Assembly (NCBI GenBank): GCA_964621215.1 | Contig: CAZULF010000089.1 | Span: 1-8,953 of the forward strand | Origin: CAZULF01 sp964621215 | Lineage (GTDB): Bacteria > Pseudomonadota > Gammaproteobacteria > UBA1113 | Reading direction: 5' to 3' | Length of the DNA stretch: 8,953 nucleotides | Part shown: in pieces, positions 1 to 5,870 of the stretch | How the letters are laid out: each line of letters opens with the position of its first letter | How positions within the stretch are numbered: the stretch's first letter is position 1 | The notes under the pieces: generated by a model | Databases searched by the model: none | Told to the model about the DNA's origin: nothing | What the model saw: the letters and a program-made list of their open reading frames with translations, nothing else | Translations under genes and position numbers: made by a program

Positions 1-292
1 GTACGCCGGTACCTACCAATACTTGACGTAATTCTTCATTTTCGCGGTCAAGTGAGTAACCCACCAAGCCACCTGCTGCGGTACCCACACCAGCACCAAT
101 TAATGCGCCTTTGGTTCCGCCCGCTAAAGCACCGATACCTGCACCAAGGCCACCACCGACAACAGCGCCTTTCGTCGTGTTATTCACTTGCGATTGACCG
201 GTATAGGGGTTAATGGAAGTACAGCCTGCCAGCAATGTGGTTGAAGCGATGACAAGGCTAAGTGTTAATGATTTGAGTTGCATTGTTTTCAT
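1..292 (-). CDS. Glycine-zipper outer-membrane lipoprotein, YiaD-like, partial (3' end outside window)
   Basis: The first 97 residues are visible and the frame runs off the left edge. The start ATG (292-290) has an AGGAG Shine-Dalgarno (304-300) seven bases upstream; an in-frame ATG at 283-281 is less well placed. Residues 1-23 form a lipoprotein signal peptide with lipobox LLAGC, so Cys24 would be lipidated. Residue +2 is Thr, not Asp, which by the known sorting rule favours the outer membrane. After an NPYTGQ segment (28-33), residues 42-79 are a glycine zipper (GxxxG-rich, two helical halves around GGTKG), followed by a charged stretch ending GTGV. This order closely resembles E. coli YiaD, whose remainder is a peptidoglycan-binding OmpA-like domain; here that part lies outside the window. 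Without it, another glycine-zipper lipoprotein remains possible. The gene is separated from secF by the REP doublet and probably has its own promoter. Confidence 0.85.
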   Translation of the reverse strand, partial: MKTMQLKSLTLSLVIASTTLLAGCTSINPYTGQSQVNNTTKGAVVGGGLGAGIGALAGGTKGALIGAGVGTAAGGLVGYSLDRENEELRQVLVGTGV

Positions 293-299
293 AGTATTG

Positions 300-304
300 C
301 TCCT
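300..304 (-). promoter_or_regulatory. Ribosome binding site of the lipoprotein gene
   Basis: AGGAG on the minus strand, seven bases before the ATG at 292. It decides the start in favour of this ATG over the one three codons later. Confidence 0.75.
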
Positions 305-324
305 GTTGTTGATGTAAATATTCG

Positions 325-330
325 ATTGTA
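325..330 (-). promoter_or_regulatory. Possible -10 element of the lipoprotein gene, formed at the repeat edge
   Basis: TACAAT matches the sigma-70 -10 consensus at five of six positions. Its TAC is the last three bases of the inverted repeat and its AAT is flanking DNA. Transcription would begin near 318, giving a leader of about 26 bases. No good -35 hexamer is visible 16-18 bases upstream, since that DNA is the repeat itself. The call is tentative. Confidence 0.25.
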
Positions 331-406
331 GCCTGGATGCAGCGAAGCGGAATCCGGGGATTTCAAGACAGAAAACCCGGATTCCGCTTCGCTGCATCCA
401 GGCTAC
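328..406. repeat. REP-like inverted repeat doublet (REPIN-like), 31-base perfect arms
   Basis: Arms at 328-358 and 376-406 are perfect reverse complements (31 of 31) around a 17-base spacer. Each arm also folds alone: CCTGGAT pairs with ATCCGGG (one G-T pair), enclosing GCGAAGC (342-348, and on the other strand 392-386), a known very stable DNA mini-hairpin. Two inverted REP hairpins with a short spacer is the layout of a REPIN, mobilised in trans by RAYT (Y1) transposases. From memory, similar sequences beginning GTAGCC and ending CCGGG are dispersed in many gammaproteobacteria; I could not search this genome. The element starts eight bases after the secF stop, so it could stabilise the operon mRNA or reduce read-through. 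No T-tract follows it, so it is not a standard intrinsic terminator. Confidence 0.85.
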
Positions 407-413
407 ATTTATT

Positions 414-1328
414 TTAGGGTCGATCGTCCACGACTTTAGCCTTCGGCAATAACTCTTCACGCGTTAACCCAAAAGCGACCGCTAAAGCACCAGCGACATA
501 AATAGATGAATACGTTCCCACGACGATACCAATCCATAAAGCGGTGGCAAAGCCATGTAATGTCGGTCCACCAAAAAGAAGAATCGAGATGACGGCCAGT
601 AAAGTTAAGCCCGATGTCATGATGGTACGTGACAAGGTTTGGTTTACTGACAAATTAACAATTTCTGCCGGTGTGGCATTACGAACCTTGCGGAAATTCT
701 CGCGCATACGATCGAAAACGACGATGGTGTCATTGAGCGAATAACCAATAATAGTTAATATCGCTGCTAATGAAATCATGTCGAATTCCATATGAAATAA
801 CGAGAAGACTCCTAAAATAATAATGGGGTCGTGCAACAACGCAATGGCAGCACTGATCGCGAGACGATATTCAAAACGTAAAGCAATGTAAATTGCCGTG
901 CCTAAGACCGCAACAAATAACGCCAAGGCACCGCTGGTGGCTAACTCTTTACCTACTTCAGGCCCAATGTAACTCACGCTTTGTAAGGCTGAGCCCGTCA
1001 CCGCGGCAGTCACTTCATTACCTATGGATTGTTGCTCCATATTCTGTTTGCCACCGACGCGGATTAATACGTTGTGACTAGTTCCATAATTTTGTACCAC
1101 AACATTATTAAACCCGGCTTGATTTAACTCTTGCCGAATTTGCGATAGATCCGCCGGCTGGGTGAAACCTAAATGCACCTCAGTACCACCGGTAAATTCT
1201 AATCCCCAGTTCAAACCATTAATGCACAGAATCACAATAGAAGCGATGGTTAAAACGATGGACAAACCAGTCGCCCATTTGCGAACACCCATGAAATCGA
1301 TGCGAGTATTAGTTTTGAAAAATTCCAT
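414..1328 (-). CDS. secF: Protein translocase subunit SecF
   Basis: SecF is an inner-membrane subunit of SecDF-YajC, which uses the proton gradient to help pull preproteins across after SecYEG-SecA translocation. The 304 residues compare with 323 in E. coli. A membrane segment at about 18-38 leads into the family signature GLEFTGGT (42-49), then a short periplasmic domain to about 130, then five further membrane segments. The motif GYSLNDTIVVFDRMREN (195-211) is the hallmark of the fourth one; Asp200 in it corresponds to the conserved aspartate linked to proton movement. The ATG is one base after the secD stop, and its AGGGA Shine-Dalgarno (1339-1335) lies inside the end of secD, which suggests translational coupling. 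It is the last gene of the operon; the REP doublet follows at once. No truncation or missing motif is seen. Confidence 0.98.
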   Translation of the reverse strand: MEFFKTNTRIDFMGVRKWATGLSIVLTIASIVILCINGLNWGLEFTGGTEVHLGFTQPADLSQIRQELNQAGFNNVVVQNYGTSHNVLIRVGGKQNMEQQSIGNEVTAAVTGSALQSVSYIGPEVGKELATSGALALFVAVLGTAIYIALRFEYRLAISAAIALLHDPIIILGVFSLFHMEFDMISLAAILTIIGYSLNDTIVVFDRMRENFRKVRNATPAEIVNLSVNQTLSRTIMTSGLTLLAVISILLFGGPTLHGFATALWIGIVVGTYSSIYVAGALAVAFGLTREELLPKAKVVDDRP

Positions 1329-1329
1329 G

Positions 1330-3192
1330 TTAAATCCCTATCGATAATTTTTTGATTTGTCGTTGGCGACCATAAAACAAATAAACAACAGCACGCGTAC
1401 CTAAAATGGCGGTAAACATCGACGTCAGAATACCCAATGTTAAGGTCACCGCAAAACCTTTTACGGCGCCGGTACCAATACCAAATAAGGCAATTGCGGC
1501 AATTAACGTCGTCACGTTGGCATCAACAATAGTGGCATACGCTTTTTCAAAACCGGCTTCGATGCTAGCATGCGGCGACATGCCTTGACGTAATTCTTCG
1601 CGAATTCGCTCGAAGATTAATACGTTGGCATCCACCGCCATACCCATGGTTAATACGATCGCGGCAATACCCGGTAACGTCAGTGTTGCTCCCAGAATCG
1701 ACAAGGCAGCTATCAGTAGAATTAAGTTCATGACTAAAGCCAAGTCAGCAATCAAACCGAAAACGCGATAATATAACAACATAAATAACACGATCACGGC
1801 AAAGCCAACTTCAACCGAGAAAATACCCATTTTAATATTTTCTTTGCCTAAACTTGGCCCCACTGTGCTTTCTTCAATAATACTGATCGCGGTAGGCAAC
1901 GCACCTGCTCGCAATAGTAATGCTAAGTTACGTGCTTCCGTTGGATCTTGTAATCCAGTGATTTGGAAATTATTGGGCAACGCACTATTGATAGTTGGCC
2001 AACTGATAACTTTCTCTGTCGTGTGAGGTATATAAGTCGTTTTGCCATTAACGGTATTTGCCGTCATATTGGTTTCAATATACACGATCGCTAATGGATG
2101 TCCGACATTTTCACCCGTTAAGCGATAAAAACTGGCTTCACCGCCACCGCCTAACGTAATGCTGACTGAGGGTTTACCATCTTCACCAAAAGTAGATGAA
2201 GCGTTGGTAATCGATGCGCCGGACAATACTACTTGATTTTGCAATAATATAGGCTGGCCATCTTGCGTGTAATAAATTCTAGAACCGGCGGGAGGATGTC
2301 CATCGATGGCTTGTTGCGCATCGTGCTTATCATCAACTAAGTGAAATTCAATGGTAGCGGTACCGCCAACGATTTGTTTAGCGTGAGCTGTATCTTGCAC
2401 GCCAGGCAGATCGACCGCAATACGTTCCGCACCTTGTCGTTGTACAATCGGCTCGGATACGCCTAACAAATTAATACGATTACGTAAAATAGTAGTCGTT
2501 TGCTCTATCGCAGTATTTTGAGCACTGATCAGCGCTGCCGGCGTCATTTGCGCGGTTAATTCATTTTGCCCCTTTTCTGTTTTGGTTTGTACCAACAAAT
2601 CAGGGAATTGGGTACTAATAAATTGAGCCGCTTTTTGCATATCCGCAGAATCACGAAACTGCATGGAAATAGTATTATCACTAGTCCGCACCAACTCACT
2701 ATAACGAATGCGCTGTGTACGTAACTCATCGCCAATATTACGCATTTCACCCGAAACTCGACGCTGTAATAATGAGTCCACATCGACAGCAAATAGGAAA
2801 TGCACCCCACCTTGTAAATCTAACCCCAACTTCATGGGATGAGCACCTATCATACTCAAAAAACGCGGCGTATTATTTGCCAGATTTAACGCTACAGTGT
2901 AATTTTCACCAAGGGTTTTCTTAATAAGATCATTGGCTTTAATTTGCGTATCCGCATCCTTCAGCTTAACTAACAACGTATCATTGCTTTCAGTAATAGA
3001 CTGTGCAGCAATTTTGTTTTGCGCAAGTACCTGCTGTATTTGATTTTTCACATCTTGTGTCAGTGAATAACCTGTATGCGGTGAAATTTGCACCGCTGGG
3101 GTATCACCAAATAAGTTAGGAATGGCGTAAATAACACCAATCACTAACACTACGATGAGTAGTATGTATTTCCAGCGTGGGTACTTGCTCAT
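1330..3192 (-). CDS. secD: Protein translocase subunit SecD
   Basis: SecD is the larger partner of SecF, with a big periplasmic domain thought to grip the emerging preprotein. The 620 residues are close to the 615 of E. coli. Residues 8-28 are the first membrane segment, LGLDLQGGVHF (122-132) is the family signature at the start of the periplasmic part, and the periplasmic P1 region extends to about 450. Five membrane segments follow between about 455 and 605. GMAVDANVLIFERIREE (517-533) is the conserved fourth-segment motif; its Asp521 corresponds to the essential E. coli Asp519. The ATG is ten bases after yajC, with an AAGGA Shine-Dalgarno (3203-3199) overlapping the yajC stop codon. secF starts one base after the secD stop. 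The gene appears intact. Confidence 0.98.
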   Translation of the reverse strand: MSKYPRWKYILLIVVLVIGVIYAIPNLFGDTPAVQISPHTGYSLTQDVKNQIQQVLAQNKIAAQSITESNDTLLVKLKDADTQIKANDLIKKTLGENYTVALNLANNTPRFLSMIGAHPMKLGLDLQGGVHFLFAVDVDSLLQRRVSGEMRNIGDELRTQRIRYSELVRTSDNTISMQFRDSADMQKAAQFISTQFPDLLVQTKTEKGQNELTAQMTPAALISAQNTAIEQTTTILRNRINLLGVSEPIVQRQGAERIAVDLPGVQDTAHAKQIVGGTATIEFHLVDDKHDAQQAIDGHPPAGSRIYYTQDGQPILLQNQVVLSGASITNASSTFGEDGKPSVSITLGGGGEASFYRLTGENVGHPLAIVYIETNMTANTVNGKTTYIPHTTEKVISWPTINSALPNNFQITGLQDPTEARNLALLLRAGALPTAISIIEESTVGPSLGKENIKMGIFSVEVGFAVIVLFMLLYYRVFGLIADLALVMNLILLIAALSILGATLTLPGIAAIVLTMGMAVDANVLIFERIREELRQGMSPHASIEAGFEKAYATIVDANVTTLIAAIALFGIGTGAVKGFAVTLTLGILTSMFTAILGTRAVVYLFYGRQRQIKKLSIGI

Positions 3193-3202
3193 GCTTAATC
3201 CT

Positions 3203-3553
3203 TTATAATGTTTTCATTGATCCTTTAGGCAAATTGCTTGAAATAGCCATGCGCTGAACTTTGACTTCAACACCTTCAGCAATTTCTAATACCAGAAAAT
3301 CATCCGCAACGTTTACGATTTTGCCCACTAATCCACCGCTAGTAATAACTTCATCACCTTTAGTTAGGGCTTGAACCATATTGCGGTGTTCTTTTTGACG
3401 CTTGCTTTGTGGTCGAATAAAAAACAGATACAAAACGGCAAATAAGACCACCATGAATAATAAACTGCCGTAACTCCCTGCTGGGCCTGCTGCCGCGCTC
3501 GCAGCTCCGGTAGCCGCTGTATCTGCCAAAGCATCTGGAATTAAGAAACTCAT
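3203..3553 (-). CDS. yajC: Sec translocon accessory subunit YajC
   Basis: YajC is a small single-pass inner-membrane protein that co-purifies with SecDF. I place the start at 3553, giving 116 residues (E. coli 110). The frame is open upstream to 3631, but that start would lie 77 bases inside tgt. The ATG at 3553 gives the typical YajC start MSFLIPDA, has a GGAG Shine-Dalgarno seven bases upstream, and is one base after the tgt stop. Residues 10-26 are rich in Ala and Gly, 29-46 form the membrane segment, and FIRPQSKRQKEH (45-56) is the conserved cytoplasmic junction. GDEVITSGGLVGKI and the C-terminal LPKGSMKTL match the family. The Ala/Gly-rich stretch before the membrane helix is somewhat longer than in E. 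coli and accounts for most of the size difference. Confidence 0.97.
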   Translation of the reverse strand: MSFLIPDALADTAATGAASAAAGPAGSYGSLLFMVVLFAVLYLFFIRPQSKRQKEHRNMVQALTKGDEVITSGGLVGKIVNVADDFLVLEIAEGVEVKVQRMAISSNLPKGSMKTL

Positions 3554-3554
3554 A

Positions 3555-4664
3555 CTAATTCTCCCCATTGTTGGTCCATTGTCTATAAGTCGTTCGCACA
3601 AAGTCTTGCAATTTACCTTGTTCGATAGCATTTCGCAAATCTTTCATCAATCTTTGATAAAAATGCAAGTTATGAATAGTATTCAAATGCAAGCCCAGTA
3701 TTTCACCACACCGATCCAAATGATGCAAGTACGCGCGTGAAAAATGTTTACACGTATAACAATCACAATCTGCATCCAGCGGTTCCACCGATTTGCGGTT
3801 TATGCTATTGCGGATACGAATAATGCCGGAAGAGGTAAATAAATGACCATTACGAGCATTGCGGGTGGGCATGACGCAATCAAACATATCGACCCCACGT
3901 AGGACACCTTCCATCAAATCCGACGGCGTACCAACGCCCATGAGGTAACGTGGACGATCAGCAGGCAGACGCGAAGTAATATGATCCAAAACCATCATCA
4001 TGTCGGGTTTAGGTTCGCCGACGGAAAGTCCACCAATGGCATAACCATCGAAACCTATATCCAATAGACCATGCAACGATTCATCGCGTAGATGGGTGTA
4101 CATACCCCCTTGCACAATGCCAAACAATGCTGAAGGATTGCCTTCGTGCGCGATTTTGCAACGTTTAGCCCAGCGTAAGGATAACTGCATGGATTGCTGC
4201 GCTTGCTTTTCAGTCGCAGGGAAAGGCGTGCATTCGTCAAATACCATCACAATATCAGAACCCAGATCGCGTTGTACCTGCATGGAAATTTCAGGATTCA
4301 GAAAAATTTTATCGCCGTTGATGGGCGAGTGAAAAGTTACGCCTTCTTCGGTAATTTTGCGCAACTTACCCAAACTAAAAACTTGAAAACCGCCGGAATC
4401 GGTTAAAATGGGTTTTTGCCAACGCGCAAAATCATGCAAATCGCCATGCAGACGGATCACCTCGGTGCCGGGTCTTAACATTAAGTGATAAGTGTTGCCT
4501 AAAATAATTTGCGCACCAGTATCAGCGATATCATCGGGTGTCATGGCTTTCACTGTGCCAAGTGTGCCTACCGGCATAAATGCAGGGGTATCGACAACAC
4601 CACGTTCAAATTGCATTTGGCCACGACGAGCAGCGCCGTCGGTGGTGGTTGTGTTAAATTTCAT
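3555..4664 (-). CDS. tgt: tRNA-guanine transglycosylase (queuine tRNA-ribosyltransferase)
   Basis: Tgt swaps guanine-34 of tRNAs with GUN anticodons (Tyr, His, Asn, Asp) for the queuosine precursor preQ1. The 369 residues compare with 375 in E. coli and the identity is high along the whole length. The TIM-barrel core carries LTDSGGFQVFSL with Asp89 and FDECTPFPA with Asp143 (base recognition), plus FDCVMPTRNARNGHLF with Asp262, equivalent to the E. coli nucleophile Asp264. The zinc site is complete: Cys300, Cys302, Cys305 and His331 in CDCYTC and LNTIHNL. The ATG is nine bases after queA, with an AAGGGG Shine-Dalgarno (4675-4670) overlapping the queA stop. yajC begins one base after the tgt stop. 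QueA upstream performs the next step on the product. Confidence 0.98.
   Translation of the reverse strand: MKFNTTTTDGAARRGQMQFERGVVDTPAFMPVGTLGTVKAMTPDDIADTGAQIILGNTYHLMLRPGTEVIRLHGDLHDFARWQKPILTDSGGFQVFSLGKLRKITEEGVTFHSPINGDKIFLNPEISMQVQRDLGSDIVMVFDECTPFPATEKQAQQSMQLSLRWAKRCKIAHEGNPSALFGIVQGGMYTHLRDESLHGLLDIGFDGYAIGGLSVGEPKPDMMMVLDHITSRLPADRPRYLMGVGTPSDLMEGVLRGVDMFDCVMPTRNARNGHLFTSSGIIRIRNSINRKSVEPLDADCDCYTCKHFSRAYLHHLDRCGEILGLHLNTIHNLHFYQRLMKDLRNAIEQGKLQDFVRTTYRQWTNNGEN
3561..3564 (-). promoter_or_regulatory. Ribosome binding site that fixes the yajC start
   Basis: GGAG, within GGGGAG, lies seven bases before the ATG at 3553 and inside the last codons of tgt. It supports the short YajC start over the upstream in-frame ATG at 3631. 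Confidence 0.75.
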
Positions 4665-4673
4665 GGGCTCCCC

Positions 4674-5705
4674 TTATTTCTCTATCAACATCGCGTCGCC
4701 GTAACTATAAAAACGGTATTTATTTGCGATTGCATGCGCATAGGCGTTCATAATATGTTGATATCCTGCGAACGCGCTAACCAACATCAGTAAGGATGAT
4801 TTAGGTAAATGAAAATTGGTGATCATGGCATCGACAACATTAAATTGATAGCCCGGATAAATAAACAAATTAGTTTCACCTTGATAAGGATGCAATTCAC
4901 CGGTTTTTGCTGCAGTTTCTAAACTGCGAACAGAAGTGGTGCCCACAGCAATTACACGATGGCCATTTTGTTTAGTTTGTTGAATCTTTTGCACCGTTTC
5001 AGCTGGAACTTCCAAATATTCATAATGCATTTGATGTTCATGCACGTATTCTGTGCGTACCGGTTGAAATGTGCCAGCCCCAACGTGTAAAGTCACATAA
5101 GCGAGATTGACACCTTGTTGTTGTAAGGTTGTTAATAAATGGGTATCAAAGTGCAAGCCTGCAGTAGGTGCAGCGACTGAGCCCTGATGCTGGGCATACA
5201 CTGTTTGATAACGTTCCCAATCCATCAACTCATCGGGTCGTTCCATATAAGGCGGTAAGGGTATATGTCCGTGCTTTTCAATCAATGCTATCGCTGTTTC
5301 TTCGGTATCAAATTGTAAAGCAAATAATTCGCCTTGGCGTCCTGTGACAGTCACAGGAATGATATTTTCTAATAATAGTGTGGCGCCCTCTTTCGGCGAT
5401 TTGCTAGCGCGAACGTGAGCTAACACCGTATGCAATCGGGTGATACGTTCCACTAAGATCTCCACTTTGCCACCACTGGGTTTTTGCCCAAATAAACGCG
5501 CAGGAATAACGCGAGTATTGTTAAGGACTAATAAATCTCCGGCGTGGATATACTGCGGTAAATCGCTAAAGCTTTTATCGTTGATTTGCCCTGTGGCTGC
5601 TTGGAGATGTAATAATCGACTACTAGTGCGCTCGGGCATGGGGTAGCGCGCGATTAATTCTTCAGGTAGTTGGAAATCAAATTGATCGACGCGTAATGTT
5701 GTCAT
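4674..5705 (-). CDS. queA: S-adenosylmethionine:tRNA ribosyltransferase-isomerase QueA
   Basis: QueA transfers and rearranges the ribosyl part of S-adenosylmethionine onto preQ1-34 in tRNA, giving epoxyqueuosine. The 343 residues are a little shorter than the E. coli 356, because the C-terminus stops soon after SYGDAM (334-339). Family motifs are all present: YPMPERTSSRLL (21-32), NNTRVIPARLFG (62-73), VAAPTAGLHFD (177-187), TLHVGAGTFQPV (205-216), AVGTTSVRSLE (253-263) and TNFHLPKS (296-303). The start ATG (5705) fits the family N-terminus, but no Shine-Dalgarno is visible; the upstream bases are AACTATAAACTTAA. The gene begins 32 bases after the encoded CCA of tRNA-Leu with no terminator between, so it may be transcribed from the tRNA promoter and its mRNA 5' end made by tRNA processing. 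A separate promoter in this gap cannot be excluded. Confidence 0.97.
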   Translation of the reverse strand: MTTLRVDQFDFQLPEELIARYPMPERTSSRLLHLQAATGQINDKSFSDLPQYIHAGDLLVLNNTRVIPARLFGQKPSGGKVEILVERITRLHTVLAHVRASKSPKEGATLLLENIIPVTVTGRQGELFALQFDTEETAIALIEKHGHIPLPPYMERPDELMDWERYQTVYAQHQGSVAAPTAGLHFDTHLLTTLQQQGVNLAYVTLHVGAGTFQPVRTEYVHEHQMHYEYLEVPAETVQKIQQTKQNGHRVIAVGTTSVRSLETAAKTGELHPYQGETNLFIYPGYQFNVVDAMITNFHLPKSSLLMLVSAFAGYQHIMNAYAHAIANKYRFYSYGDAMLIEK

Positions 5706-5737
5706 TTAAGTTTATAGTTGGGAAATTATGGGAACTG

Positions 5738-5824
5738 TGGTGCCGGAGGTCGGAATCGAACCGACACGATATTGCTACCACCGGATTTTGAGTCCGGCGC
5801 GTCTACCAGTTCCGCCACTCCGGC
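5738..5824 (-). tRNA. tRNA-Leu (anticodon CAA)
   Basis: The 87-base gene folds as a class II tRNA. The acceptor stem is GCCGGAG (5824-5818) with CTCCGGC (5748-5742), discriminator A at 5741 and encoded CCA at 5740-5738. The anticodon stem CCGGA/TCCGG encloses CTCAAAA, giving anticodon CAA (5790-5788), which reads UUG leucine codons. A long variable arm follows, as expected for leucine tRNA, then the T loop TTCGATT. It is not a substrate of the QueA/Tgt queuosine pathway downstream, which acts on GUN anticodons. Confidence 0.97.
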
Positions 5825-5835
5825 GAAGGTGAGGC

Positions 5836-5863
5836 ATTATATCAGGCAAGCGCCGGGTGTCAA
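5836..5863 (-). promoter_or_regulatory. Sigma-70 promoter of tRNA-Leu, perfect consensus hexamers
   Basis: TTGACA (5863-5858) and TATAAT (5841-5836) both match the consensus exactly, with a 16-base spacer. The start site should be near 5829, five bases before the mature tRNA 5' end. The discriminator GCCTCAC is GC-rich, as is common at stable-RNA promoters under growth-rate or stringent control; that regulation is inferred. The -35 box lies only seven bases past the stop of the preceding large gene. Confidence 0.92.
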
Positions 5864-5870
5864 TAGGGAT

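Noticed and set aside
328..406. Inverted repeat as a standard intrinsic terminator of the operon
   Set aside because: No run of T follows the stem in the direction of transcription; the next bases are AATCGAATAT. It may still hinder read-through.
2556..2810. 84-codon minus-strand frame within secD
   Set aside because: It is another frame of secD with no support of its own; secD is intact and conserved over this part.
3554..3631. Extended N-terminus of YajC starting at 3631
   Set aside because: It would overlap tgt by 77 bases and add residues unlike YajC; the ATG at 3553 has a Shine-Dalgarno and the family N-terminus.
4509..4793. 94-codon plus-strand open frame across the tgt-queA junction
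   Set aside because: It is antisense to two certain genes and has no family features.
5738..5760. tRNA-Leu 3' end as an integration site for the large accessory gene
   Set aside because: The large gene lies on the 5' side of the tRNA, no integrase is present, and the conserved operon directly follows the 3' end.
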